64,000 nucleotides of DNA from Anastrepha obliqua (taxonomy: Eukaryota > Arthropoda > Insecta > Diptera > Tephritidae): NCBI RefSeq assembly GCF_027943255.1, contig NC_072895.1, positions 84,074,001-84,138,000 of the forward strand, read 5' to 3'. Under the pieces are notes generated by a model that had not been told where the DNA came from, searched no databases, and saw only the letters and a program-made list of their open reading frames with translations. Of the stretch, positions 53,670 through 62,979 are shown piece after piece (position 1 is the first letter of the stretch; each line of letters starts with the position of its first letter). Made by a program: the position numbers and the translations under genes.

Positions 53670-54560
53670 TTGGGGTCGCTGATGACGAATCCGATGTCAG
53701 TTTTTCAAAATTCAAAATGGCGGATCCAATATGGCGGACATTTTTCGAAAATTTTTTTGGATTCGCTTGAAACTCATCACTTGGGGGTTTTCGGGGTCGC
53801 TGATGACGAATCCGATGTCAGATTTTCAAAATTCAAAATGGCGGATCCAATATGGCGGACATTTTTCGAATATTTTTTTGGATTCGCTTGAAACTCATCA
53901 CTTGGGGGTTTTCGGGGTCGCTGATGACGAATCCGATGTCAGTTTTTCAAAATTCAAAATGGCGGATCCAATATGGCGGACATTTTTCGAAAATTTTTTT
54001 GGATTCGCTTGAAACTCATCACTTGGGGGTTTTCGGGGTCGCTGATGACGAATCCGATGTCAGATTTTCAAAATTCAAAATGGCGGATCCAATATGGCGG
54101 ACATTTTTCGAAAATTTTTTTGGATTCGCTTGAAACTCATCACTTGGGGGTTTTCGGGGTCGCTGATGACGAATCCGATGTCAGTTTTTCAAAATTCAAA
54201 ATGGCGGATCCAATATGGCGGACATTTTTCGAAAATTTTTTTGGATTCGCTTGAAACTCATCACTTGGGGGTTTTCGGGGTCGCTGATGACGAATCCGAT
54301 GTCAGATTTTCAAAATTCAAAATGGCGGATCCAATATGGCGGACATTTTTCGAAAATTTTTTTGGATTCGCTTGAAACTCATCACTTGGGGGTTTTCGGG
54401 GTCGCTGATGACGAATCCGATGTCAGTTTTTCAAAATTCAAAATGGCGGATCCAATATGGCGGATATTTTCGAAATTTTTTTTAATTTGCTTAAAATTTG
54501 TTACTCGGGGGTTTTCGAGGTCGCTAATGACGAATCCGATATCAGTTTTTCAAATTCAAA
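53670..54560. repeat. 121-bp tandem repeat with dimer periodicity
   Basis: The core GTCGCTGATGACGAATCCGA recurs eight times at 121-bp intervals, followed each time by AAATGGCGGATCCAATATGG. Successive units alternate between GTCAGTTTTTC and GTCAGATTTTC, so the array is really a 242-bp dimer repeated. The last unit is divergent (GGATATTTTCGAAATTTT) and matches the start of the opposite arm near 56040. Because 121 is not a multiple of three, the five overlapping about 93-codon ORFs here are artefacts. Confidence 0.97.
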
Positions 54561-54597
54561 ATGGCGGATCCAATATGTCAAATCAATGTTGTTTTAT

Positions 54598-54775
54598 AGC
54601 CCTAAAAAGGGCTGATTGATGATTTATTTTTTGGTGTTTTAGCTACTTTATTAGCCCTGAAAGGGGCTGATTAAAGGTTTATTTTTTGGTGTTTTAATTA
54701 ATTTATTAGCTCTGAAAAGGGCTGATTGATAGTAACTCTCTTTAAATGGTTTTATATTTCAAAACGACTGATTAA
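54598..54775 (-). repeat. 55-bp repeat with histone-type hairpins
   Basis: Three 16-base hairpins at 54598-54613, 54653-54668 and 54708-54723 read on the minus strand AGCCCTTTTTAGGGCT, AGCCCCTTTCAGGGCT and AGCCCTTTTCAGAGCT: 6-base stems and 4-base loops, close to the histone mRNA consensus GGYYYTTYTNARRRCC. A weaker fourth lies near 54760-54775. They are 55 bp apart and follow the stop of the minus-strand ORF at 54759, with AATAAA between them. The usual flanking ACCCA-like sequence is absent. Confidence 0.6.
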
Positions 54776-55199
54776 TATTGGACAATGGCAAGCGGTTCAT
54801 GGTCATTCGACATTCTATAAAAGAATGTGCTGATTGGATTTTTGTTACAGAAGGTGCCGCGGAAAATCTCTTGTTTAGCGAACGTTTCATTTTTTCATGT
54901 TGCTGTTTTGAATAAATAAAAAATTGAATCGATTTAATGTGCTCTTTTGCCCAATCAAAAAGAGCTTTGGCATTCAAAATGGCGTCTTGAGGTTTACGTT
55001 GTAAACTGGCACGCGTTGCTTCTCTTTTTAAAACTGCTCCAACGCCATCGCATGCTCCTTTCCCATGAGCAGTGGCATGGAAATGCCACTCAGCCTTTAC
55101 ATTAAAATCTTTTTCGTGGTTTATTAAATTTATTATTTGGTACCGATTTTTGTAGTGCTGTTTAGCCCCGTCAGTAAAATAGTATATTTTTTTTGACAT
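54759..55199 (-). pseudogene. Transposase-like protein, C-terminal half
   Basis: This frame contains KIYYFTDGAKQHYKNRYQII, WHFHATAHGKGACDGVGAVL and KREATRASLQRKPQDAI. The pattern FTDGA...HGKG.CDG(V/I)G..(L/V)KR recurs in many arthropod 'hypothetical' proteins that I believe are transposon-borne, and it looks like part of an RNase H-like fold, but I cannot name the superfamily. Immediately upstream, in the gap to 55400, frames give LQCDFSENYAYFI, a likely first acidic block. The C-terminus (NINQSF) is followed by hairpins. It belongs with the ORF at 55400-56041; the combined gene has frameshifts. Confidence 0.72.
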
Positions 55200-55399
55200 T
55201 TGGGCATACTCTCTTTATTACTGTCTGCTATAATATGTAAACTGCTGCAGTATCATGCGTTGTACAGTCTGACAGTAAAACAATACTGCGGTGCTTCATT
55301 TCATTCCCTTCCTTGTAATAGAAAACTGCAGGATGTACTGTGCATTGATCATTATTATAATGAAATAAGCATAGTTTTCAGAAAAATCACACTGCAATA

Positions 55400-56041
55400 T
55401 TACTTCGCCGTCTTGAAGATTATTTTTTTTTCCTGAAAGTACTCAGACTGCCTCTTAGCAATAAAATGATGCGCTAAAAGTTTCTTAAACTGAGTGGACA
55501 TTTCTCCTATAAAATCTTCTGAGGAAAAGAACATTTTCTTCAGAGTACACCTATCAGTCGATTGCCAAGATCTACAAATAATTTCACTAATTTCATTAGC
55601 TTCTAAAGCAGTTGACACTTTATTTAAAAAGGTTTCAATTCCAGGACATGAGGTGCATTCTAAAAGAAAACAAGAGGGCTGAGGAATTTTACATAAAACA
55701 AAATTAAAACAATCCTTATAATTTTTAATTAAAAGCTCTGAATCAGGTGCCAGTTTTTCAAAATTCAACTCATCAATCATTAATTTAAAATTTTGATGAA
55801 TTAAGCAGACGCAAACGCTATGAGTGCCAGCCGATCCCGCACAAACACAATTTTTTGGCCTCAAAGCAGCAAACTTTGACATGTAAATCGGCAAATCAGG
55901 ATATTTTTCCTTAAATTCTGCATGCATTACTTTAATATCGGTAAGCAAGAGTCTTTTTTGTAATAATCGTTTTTCTCCATTGACTTTAGCGGAGTAACAA
56001 ATTTTAAGCAAATTAAAAAAAATTTCGAAAATATCCGCCAT
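55400..56041 (-). pseudogene. Transposase-like protein, N-terminal half
   Basis: A 213-codon frame whose first about 15 residues lie inside the arm repeat. It has DIKVMHAEFKEKYPDLPIYM, then SKFAALRPKNCVCAGSAGTH and SVCVCLIHQNFKLMI, a Cys/His cluster that may bind zinc, then CKIPQPSCFLLECTSCPGIE. It ends near KRQSEYFQEKK; a shift in a run of nine A (nine T on the plus strand, about 55424-55432) separates it from the DFSENY block. The start codon choice is uncertain because ATG 56041 lies in repeated sequence. Family known to me only as uncharacterised. Confidence 0.68.
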
Positions 56042-56368
56042 ATTGGATCCGCCATTTTGAATTTTGAAAAACTGACATCGGATTCGTCATCAGCGACCCC
56101 AAAAACATTCAAATATATCATGAGTCATTATTTTTGAACCTAGTTTTAAAAGTAATTGATCGATATATTTGCAAATTTTGGAATTTAGTGTCTTTGAGGT
56201 GACACAGTAATGACGCCATTTTGAATTTTCAAATTTGCCACTTTGCAATTGAAAGGGCATGAGTTTACGAGTATTTTGACATATTATATGATTATTTTCA
56301 TCCCATAGAATTTTGGACAGAGCTTTGGTCCGGTTGACGTGGAACGCCCCATATATACTTGTATATAT

Positions 56369-56404
56369 AATTGGCGCATACACCCTTTTTGGTGTGTGTT
56401 TGAC
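56369..56404 (-). repeat. SINE 3'-end scrap
   Basis: On the minus strand AAACACACACCAAAAAGGGT is followed by GTATGCGCCAATT, the last 35 bp of the SINE family at 14613 and 41545. It sits between the fold-back element and a LINE relic. Confidence 0.55.
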
Positions 56405-56409
56405 AACCA

Positions 56410-57720
56410 TTCTTTGGGCGTATCTACCTATTAAGCAGTGCCCCGTTATAACCGAAATGAGTATGCTAAGACTATACTTATTTTAGCTCAGCAGAGATTC
56501 TGTGTGTTTAGCATTGAAAGTCGGTCATAGTTGTCGGGCGATTCTGCAGGTGGTTTCATTACTCCATCTTTCGTTCGCTACTCTTTCGATTTCTTCAAGC
56601 ATAAGTAGTTTGCATCTTTGCAAGGGTATCCATATGTCATTGTCTATGTACTTATCGGTCAATTTGGTTCCGAGTCTCGGTAGTTCATCGGCTCTATAGC
56701 TACCCTCAATGTTGCGATGGAACTCATGTTACCTTTAGGTGCAATGACACAGCCATGTCGTTAAGAGATGTGCGTCATTTCATGGCTACCTTGGAAGTTG
56801 TAGACTGTTTTTTGAGAGGGATTTTATCGCCGCTTGACTATCAGTGAAAATGTATATATCACCGAAAACTGAAGGAGATCCCCAGATGCTCGGAATATAG
56901 ACCTGCGCCCACCCTGCCCTTGAGCTTTGAGCCATCTGTGCATACATGGGAGGGCTTGCCCTGTCTTTTATCGTCCCGTTCTCACTCTTCCCTTTAGGGT
57001 AGGTAAACGCTGTAATGACAATTGTAGGCGGGAGTGCATAGTCCACCAGTCCGGGGAGCCCCAAAGTGCCAGCCAGGATTTTAATGTGACCATAATCCGT
57101 GTTTGACCACTTACTTAGAGTGTTCAGCCTTATTGCCGCACTGCGTGCATTTTATATTGCCTGCAGATCTACCGGAAGGAAGTTTAATGTCGCATATAGT
57201 GCTTTCGATGGTGTGGTTGACACCGCACCGGTTATAAGAACAAATGCTAGTCTTTGAACCTTGTTAAGTTTTTTGATGTTCACACCCTTCTCGAGGACAT
57301 TTCACCATATTACAATACCATAGTAGAAAATTGGCCTAACCACTGCTGTGTAGAGCCCATGTATCATTCTGGATTCCAATCCCTATTTCTTCCCAATTAG
57401 CCTTAGATTTGCGTAGTCTATCTGTGACTGTGAGCCCCCAATTTAGCTTCCAGTAACAAAGTCCTAGATATTTTGCCCTTTCTGTTACTCTGAGTGGTTT
57501 CCGCTCCTAGGAATATTCGGCCACTCCCTAGTAAATACAAAAACAGTTCTAGCTTTATTAAATGTGGCGTTAATTTAAAAATTAGAACTAAGTTTGGCAC
57601 CCGTTATAAAGCCTAAGCCGCCTGAACAGCTCTTCGTGAACATCAGTTTCTCTTTTGAAGGTTTCAAGGTGTATAACTTGCGTTACACAGTGTAACCATA
57701 CCAAATAAATCCGCCTGTTG
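56410..57720 (-). pseudogene. R1/LOA-type LINE relic, C-terminal part
   Basis: Minus-strand frames run from the RT thumb region (RMIHGLYTAVVRPIFYYGIV, LNKVQRLAFVLITGAVSTTP, ALYATLNFLPVDLQAI) through RNase H (IYIFTDSQAAIKSLSKNS) to the C-terminal region (SRADELPRLGTKLTDKYI, RCKLLMLEEIERVANERWSN, SILISVITGHCLIGRYAQRM). The order matches the LOA-type ORF2 at 48347-51956 (compare LIAVITGHWVIGTHAEKL) but it is a different family. The ORF is riddled with stops. Endonuclease and RT core are not seen. Confidence 0.82.
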
Positions 57721-57924
57721 CGAATGACGAAATGAAAATTTTACTTACCTGCCTTACCGGCCTTACCACTTTTGGAATATTTAATGGCAATAGAAATAAC
57801 ATTGATAAATAGCAAAAACGCAATCGGTCCAAGATCGCAACTCTTGAAACGTTAATTACGTTAGCAGCACAATTTATGTTCTTTATGTTATATCACAGAG
57901 ATAAGTGCGGGTCAAATGAAGGAG

Positions 57925-58130
57925 GGTACATGGAAATCCAACGTCGTAAGGGAATATGGATGGGGCATACGTTGCGGAAACCGCAAGATGACATCACAAG
58001 AGCTGACTAGACTGAAACCCCCAAGGAAGTCGCAGGCGCGGAAGACCAGCCATAACGTGTCGCCTCAGTTGAAGCTGAAGCGAAAAAAACAAGCCATTCC
58101 AGGAGTCAAATTAAATTTGAAGCTCTAAAT
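57925..58130 (+). pseudogene. LINE C-terminal fragment
   Basis: EIQRRKGIWMGHTLRKPQDD followed by ITRADXTETP and SVEAEAKKT parallels the RLRWLGHVVRM...GRGRPPLRW region of RTE-type LINEs and a family I recall with WIGHTLRKP. Truncated and frameshifted, in two overlapping frames. No RT here. Confidence 0.5.
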
Positions 58131-58204
58131 AAATCAAATTATAATTTGATTATTGATGCGCTATGTTCCACCTAGGAACTATGGGAATATATATATTTTC
58201 GATA

Positions 58205-59368
58205 CGAGGTGTGTTCAAAAAATATGGTAAAGTTTTCAAACTTCGCGGGCTACGTTTTCACGGGCTTTCGATTATAATTTTTTTTTTTATGTTGGTACAC
58301 TCGTCTCGAAGATATGTTCACGGTTTTAGGGCATAAATAAGACAAGTGTTTTGCGTGTTCGGCGATTTTCTGCTATTGAAAAAAATAGATCAAACAAGAT
58401 GCATCAGATTTTGTGTAAAAAATTGAATTAAGAGCTCAAAAGCACTTCAAATGTTGACAGTGGTGACATACAGTGAGAGTACTCTGAGTACAAAAAAAAA
58501 TCTTTACAAAAGTACAAGCTTTTCACAGAAAGTCGAGAAGATGTGAATGACGACGCTCGCTCTGGACGCACCAGCACATCAACAACCGATAAAATTTTGA
58601 GAAAGTGAAGGAAATTCTTATGGAAAATCGTCGAATCACAATTAGAGAAGTTGCCGAGGATGTCAGCATATCGGTTGGCTCACATCATGAAATCTTTTTT
58701 CGAAAATGGGAAATTTTTGGTATGAAGCGTGTGGCAGCGAAGTTCGTTCCGAATTCCTGACTTTTGACCAAGAATAAGGTGTTGTTAAATGGCGTCAACG
58801 ATGATCTAGATTTGCTTAAAAGGCTCCTAACTGGTGACGAATCATGGGCATATGGTTATGACATCGATACCAAAGCCCAATCGTCCCAATGGAAGAGTCC
58901 AGGAGAGCCAAGACCAAAAAAAAGCGCGCCAAGCTCGATCGAATGACAAGGTTTTGCTCACTGTTTTCTTCGATTACCGTGGCGTAGTGCATCAGGAGTT
59001 CTTACCACGAGGTCGTACGGTAAATAAGGAGTATTACCTTGAAGTAATGCGCCAAATTGTGGAAAAAAATGCATGGCTTATTCATCATGATAATGCACCT
59101 ACTCACTCATCTTTGCTCAACACCGTTATCATGTCTCAGCCACTGTATTCATCTGATTTGGCCCCCTGCGACTTTTTCCTGTTCCCAGGATTTAGGAGAC
59201 CTATGAAAGGACGGCGTTTTGCGATGATTGAGAGGATAAAAACCAAATCGCTAAGAGAGCTCAAGGACATACCAAAAAGTGCATATCAGAACTGCTTCAA
59301 GGATTGGAAAAAACGCTGGCACAAGTGTATTATATCTGATAGGGACTGCTTGGAAGGGATAAAATAGA
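58205..59368 (+). pseudogene. Mariner, near full length but degenerate
   Basis: The 5' end is CGAGGTGTGTTCAAAAAAT after TA (58203-58204). N-terminal scraps (KYKLFTESREDVNDDARSGR, VKEILMENRRITIREVAEDV) are followed by MKRVAAKFVPNS and a stop, LLTGDESWAYGYDIDTKAQS (first Asp), one frame over VFFDYRGVVHQEFLPRGRTV, LIHHDNAPTHSSLL (second Asp), SSDLAPCDFFLFPGFRRPM (third Asp; some residues before it deleted) and KRWHKCIISDRDC, stop at 59367. DD34D class. The matching 3' inverted repeat was not found. A direct copy of the 5' end lies at 59489-59508. Confidence 0.85.
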
Positions 59369-59429
59369 AGTTGATGAATAACTAAATATTTTCTGAAATA
59401 AATGAAAATTCACTTTATTTTTTATATAA

Positions 59430-60300
59430 ACCGTATATATAAACCGTTCTTGACTATACTTACTATATACTGATCTATAAATATATGAGATGTGTTCAAA
59501 AATTTCGCAGGCAACGTATATTCGATTTGTGATGTTTTTTTCATATTTAATATTGAATATTTAACTTAAAAAATAAAAACTATTTCTATCCTCTGTGAAC
59601 TATTCCTGAATATATTTATTATTCCTAAATAATATATTATTTGTCTAAAATGGCCTTCCGCTTGCAACAGCTCTCTAATTAAAATATTTATGCTGCAACT
59701 TTAAAAGCCGATAGACATTCAATATGTAAATATTAGGGTTAATTGAAGCCGAAAATACGGATTCAAAAATTTTAGTCAAATATATGTTCCTACATATTTC
59801 AATAAACAAATTAATGCCATTGTGGCATTTAATTTCACCACAATAAGTACTGTAATGAATCTATTTAAATGAAATTGAGTAGGCAAATGAAATGCTCATT
59901 TTACATAAATATTCACTAATTTACCATCCGCCTGCTGATTATTTTGTCTATTTTCCATTTAATCACTCACGCTGTCGTTGCTAAGCACACACACACACAC
60001 ACTTGCACACATCGGCCGAGCTAGACGAAAACAAAATGAAATATGTTACAGTATGTAAATTCAACAAAAGTTTAGCAAGATGGAAAAAAATTCGGTATTT
60101 CAATTTTGTAGTAAAATTGTTACGAAAACTATAAAGGGGACCGCAGAGCGCTATTTCATATCATTGCGAAATTCGATGAATTCTGAACACAATGAATTGT
60201 ACAAATGAAAGGTTCACATATAACATAATTCTATTTTTAAATAATTATTTGGTTTGACACACCCCTCGTTCGAAATCTGGAGCCGAATCACCTCATCTGT
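59430..60300. other. AT-rich stretch with a mariner end and a (CA)n tract
   Basis: GAGATGTGTTCAAAAATTTC at 59489-59508, next to TA-rich sequence, matches the mariner 5' end at 58205 in direct orientation. A CA microsatellite lies at 59987-60001. Nothing coding. Confidence 0.45.
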
Positions 60301-60307
60301 GAGCGAG

Positions 60308-60600
60308 CAGGTTAGGTTAGATAGCGGTGGCTGATCTGTATGAAGAGCTCACTTAGACATCTTCACGAGTCTTAACAGTCCCTTCAGCCTTTTGTCAGCA
60401 ATATTCTTCAAGGATGAAAAATATGTTGGTCGTAGGCACATTTTTTGAGTCCTGCAGAGAGCAGGACTCTGTCAAAGTACCCTAGCACTCGGTTCGTTAC
60501 ACGCATCGTTCTGAACTAATCCCATTTTGGCTGCGTGATGTGTGAAGAGACAGTGTCTTGTCAGTACTCCAACCAATATTTTGCAGTCTTTCCTAAGCAG
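60308..60600 (-). pseudogene. LINE C-terminal fragment
   Basis: The minus strand reads LRKDCKILVGVLTRHCLFTH, HAAKMGLVQNDACNEPSA and LRPTYFSSLKNIADKRLKG followed by LLRLVKMSK, ending with TCTAACCTAACCTG. This is the part after RNase H, with a Cys-His remnant, of an R1/LOA-type LINE different from the one that starts at 60676 on the other strand. Stops are present. Confidence 0.65.
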
Positions 60601-60675
60601 TCATAAAATAAAGTTTGCAGTTTTAGTATTCCCAGTCCTTAGCATAACTTTGGCAGTTGTTCACCGCTCTAGGAC

Positions 60676-61476
60676 ATGCGTCAACCCTCGCAAGGTCTAC
60701 CTGCTTCGGCACAGACAACCATGGGACCCTTTAAGGACGACTACACCCTACGGGTTGGGATAGCGGCTTCGAGTGGGGACCCACTCAATACAATAATGAA
60801 CAATAAAACAACAACAACAACAAACAACAACACAACTAACAAGACAATAAACCCCGAGAAAGCCTCAGAAGGTGGCAGGAACTCGGAACCGAGTCCCAAA
60901 ACCAACTCCCTCAAGACAGCAGGAGCGAAATCGCCTCCTAGAAAATTTTTGCCCCTGGGGGCAGTCTCTAGTGGGGGTAACGCATGGGAACCGATGCGTA
61001 AGGTAGTAACCAAGGGAGACACCGAGGGAAAGTCGGAACCGACTTTCAATATTAATCGAGGGGTAAAAGGTGGGAATCCACCTTTGATAGGTAGCGGAAT
61101 ACAGGCGGAACCGTCTGTAATTCCTAAAGTAGGGGCGATGGATGGGAAAGCCAGCACCAGCAAGAGGCTTTCCCCTAGTTTTCCGGGGACTTCGGGAGCA
61201 TCTCTCCGGGGACCCTCCACTAGGCCTAAACGGCAGCTAGGGCAGAGTAAACGGTCCTTCTCTGATCCTCTGATCTCAGGAAGGTCATTAGGGGAGCAGA
61301 AAAGGGCAGTGAAAAGGGAGTGGAAGCGAATGCGCCGCAATCGGACTCGGGAGTTAAAAGACAACGCTCCCAGGAAGAGGATATCCCGCAAGAGAAGAGG
61401 CCCAGGATTGGTGGTGGCCCGCCAAAATCATTTAGCGAAGTCGCTAAATAGGCGGACTCGATCATTCTTGGAGTAA
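60676..61476 (+). CDS. LINE ORF1 (Gag-like), basic low-complexity protein
   Basis: A 266-codon ORF from ATG 60676. It has an Asn/Thr-rich tract (NNKTTTTTNNNTTNKT, from an ACA repeat), a Pro/Gly/Ser-rich middle (KSPPRKFLPLGAVSSGG) and a strongly basic C-terminal part (KREWKRMRRNRTRELK, RKRISRKRRGPG). No zinc knuckle is visible, so RNA binding is inferred from charge and position before ORF2. After its stop another frame continues with MDSGKEDGAISREEWRRVAS and AISAVFMRVVREN, so the true ORF1 was longer and a frameshift truncates it. Confidence 0.6.
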   Translation: MRQPSQGLPASAQTTMGPFKDDYTLRVGIAASSGDPLNTIMNNKTTTTTNNNTTNKTINPEKASEGGRNSEPSPKTNSLKTAGAKSPPRKFLPLGAVSSGGNAWEPMRKVVTKGDTEGKSEPTFNINRGVKGGNPPLIGSGIQAEPSVIPKVGAMDGKASTSKRLSPSFPGTSGASLRGPSTRPKRQLGQSKRSFSDPLISGRSLGEQKRAVKREWKRMRRNRTRELKDNAPRKRISRKRRGPGLVVARQNHLAKSLNRRTRSFLE

Positions 61477-61604
61477 TGGACAGCGGTAAAGAAGACGGCG
61501 CTATCTCTAGGGAGGAATGGAGGAGGGTAGCGTCCGCCATCTCCGCAGTATTTATGAGGGTAGTGAGGGAAAACATAAAATACCCAGAGCTCAACTTCCC
61601 TCAC

Positions 61605-62612
61605 TAGGGGGCGCTCCTCTGATACTTTCTGACAAGGTAAAGTACCTAAGTATTATCCTTGACAGCAAGCTTATATGGAAGCCCAATATTGAGGAAAGAG
61701 TGAGGAAGGCAACAATCACCTTATATGGATGCAAGGGCGCAATTGGTAAAAGATGGCCTCTCGCCTAGAGTTGTTTTCTGGCTATATAATACTATTGTAA
61801 AGCCTATCTTGTTATATGGAGTCATAGTCTGGTGGAACTCACTAGAGAAGACGACATTGGTGAAGAAGCTGGAGAGAGTCCAGAGGTCGGCACTCATTGG
61901 AATCAGTGGGGCGCTTCGAACGACTCCTACTCTGGCGCTCAACGCAATGTTAAATGTGGTACCCGTAGACATCGCAGGCAGAATTGCCGCCTCGCATACC
62001 ACAATCAAACTGAGGGGCTGGAGCTATAAGCTTAATCTCACTTGTGGGCACTCTAGCATCCTCAGAAACTTCGTGTTCATCCCTCTGTCAACGGATGAGT
62101 GTATACCCTCGTTTAGTCCAACCGGAACCTTCTCCACTTATATTCCGTCAAGGGAAGAGTGGAGGGAGGGCTACACTTGGGGGCAGGGCCTGCTGAACTT
62201 GTTCACGGATGGATCGAAGTTGGAAGGAAAGGTTGGCGAGGAGCTCCCCATCAGACTCAAATTCAGGCTACCGGACCACTGCAGTGTGTTCCAGGCAGAG
62301 GTAGCCGCAATCAAGGAGGCAGCCGATTGGCTGCTCAAATGCGTATTAACAGTCAAGAAAGTAAATATTTACTCCGACAGCCAAGCGGCAATATGGGCCC
62401 TCGGGTCTATGACGGTGCATTCGCTTGATGTATGGAGGATGAGGTGGAATCATCTCAGCACCTTCTCCTTAGCTGCTCCTCCTGCTCTGGCGAGGCTAAG
62501 ATCTAGGCAATTTGGCTCCTACTTCTTTGCCACGCCTGCTGATATAGCTGGCGCTGACATTAAAAATCTGATGAATTTCATCAGCAGCATAAAGCGGTCG
62601 ACGCAAACATAG
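61605..62612 (+). pseudogene. LINE ORF2 remnant: end of RT and part of RNase H
   Basis: QLPSLGGAPLILSDKVKYLS and IILDSKLIWKPNIEERVRKA lead after a frameshift near 61755 to SPRVVFWLYNTIVKPILLYG, VQRSALIGISGALRTTPTLA and the RNase H blocks LFTDGSKLEGKVG (Asp), CSVFQAEVAAIKEAADWLL (Glu) and YSDSQAAIWALGS (Asp). It then jumps to the end region FATPADIAGADIKNLMNFIS. The catalytic YADD part of RT is missing because of the deletion joining it to ORF1, so this copy is dead. Confidence 0.85.
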
Positions 62613-62814
62613 TCATCGTTCGTAATCCTCACGCTCCTAACCATCCCAGCACCACCTCTCCCCGCCCTCTCCCTGTATCCCATCGGTCTTTCTCTCCCGC
62701 CTCACCCCTCCATAATGGCATCACAAAGGACGAATCCCTCTTCGTCCAAGTGTGCCCATTCCCTGGGAAACCATATCAACCTAACCCTAATCTAACCACT
62801 CTAGGTGTTCCCAT

Positions 62815-62975
62815 ATCGGCTGTATTCCGAGAGATAGTTTCTCATTTAGTTCGATTTTCAGAAAGGAGGGTGATGGGTATAGTGAGACGTGCTCAATGTC
62901 GGCAAACGAATACCACCTGCCTTAGCGAGCTCATTTCCTTCTATTCCTTTGGCATCCTATTTCCACAGAGCTCAT
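62815..62975 (-). pseudogene. LINE RNase H tail scrap
   Basis: The minus strand gives KGIEGNELAKAGGIRLPTLS and SFLKIELNEKLSLGIQPIWE, like the IEGNEIADELARKGA...IGIPL stretch of the LOA-type element at 48347. Part of the last catalytic motif (ADELA) is deleted. Confidence 0.5.
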
Positions 62976-62979
62976 CTAT

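Larger units (their letters stand above)
53422..56350 (-). mobile_element. Fold-back DNA transposon of unrecognised superfamily
   Basis: Left end GGGGCGTTCCACGTCAACCG and the complement of the right end are identical over at least this length and the similarity continues for about 300 bp (53422-53735 against 56035-56350), including ATCATATAATATGTCAAAAT and CTCATGCCCTTTCAATTGCA. The flanks ATATAT (53416-53421, 56351-56356) could be a 6-bp or shorter duplication. Between the arms lie a tandem array (53670-54560), a hairpin-rich region (54598-54775) and a minus-strand gene in two ORFs plus the frame between them (54759-56041). The 2929-bp element resembles fold-back elements in layout. Confidence 0.85.
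60676..62800 (+). mobile_element. LOA-type LINE, internally deleted
   Basis: ORF1 (60676-61476, then frameshifted to about 61605) is joined at about 61595 to the late RT part of ORF2, losing the endonuclease and RT core. A second junction near 62430 drops RNase H's last part and fuses it to the C-terminal cysteine region. It ends near 62800 with ATCAACCTAACCCTAATCTA. The last 250 bp match the fragments at 38432-38650 (minus) and partly 29945-30310. Confidence 0.82.

Noticed and set aside
53670..54560. CRISPR-like direct repeats
   Set aside because: Eukaryotic context, whole 121-bp unit is conserved with no variable spacers, and it sits inside a transposon arm.
53664..54619. Five or six overlapping ORFs of about 93-134 codons starting MADIF
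   Set aside because: They arise from the 121-bp repeat, which shifts frame each unit; the same DNA is read in all three frames.
60741..61391. 216-codon minus-strand ORF opposite LINE ORF1
   Set aside because: A mirror of the Gly/Pro/Ser-rich ORF1; hydrophobic Val/Leu runs come from the complementary ACA repeat.
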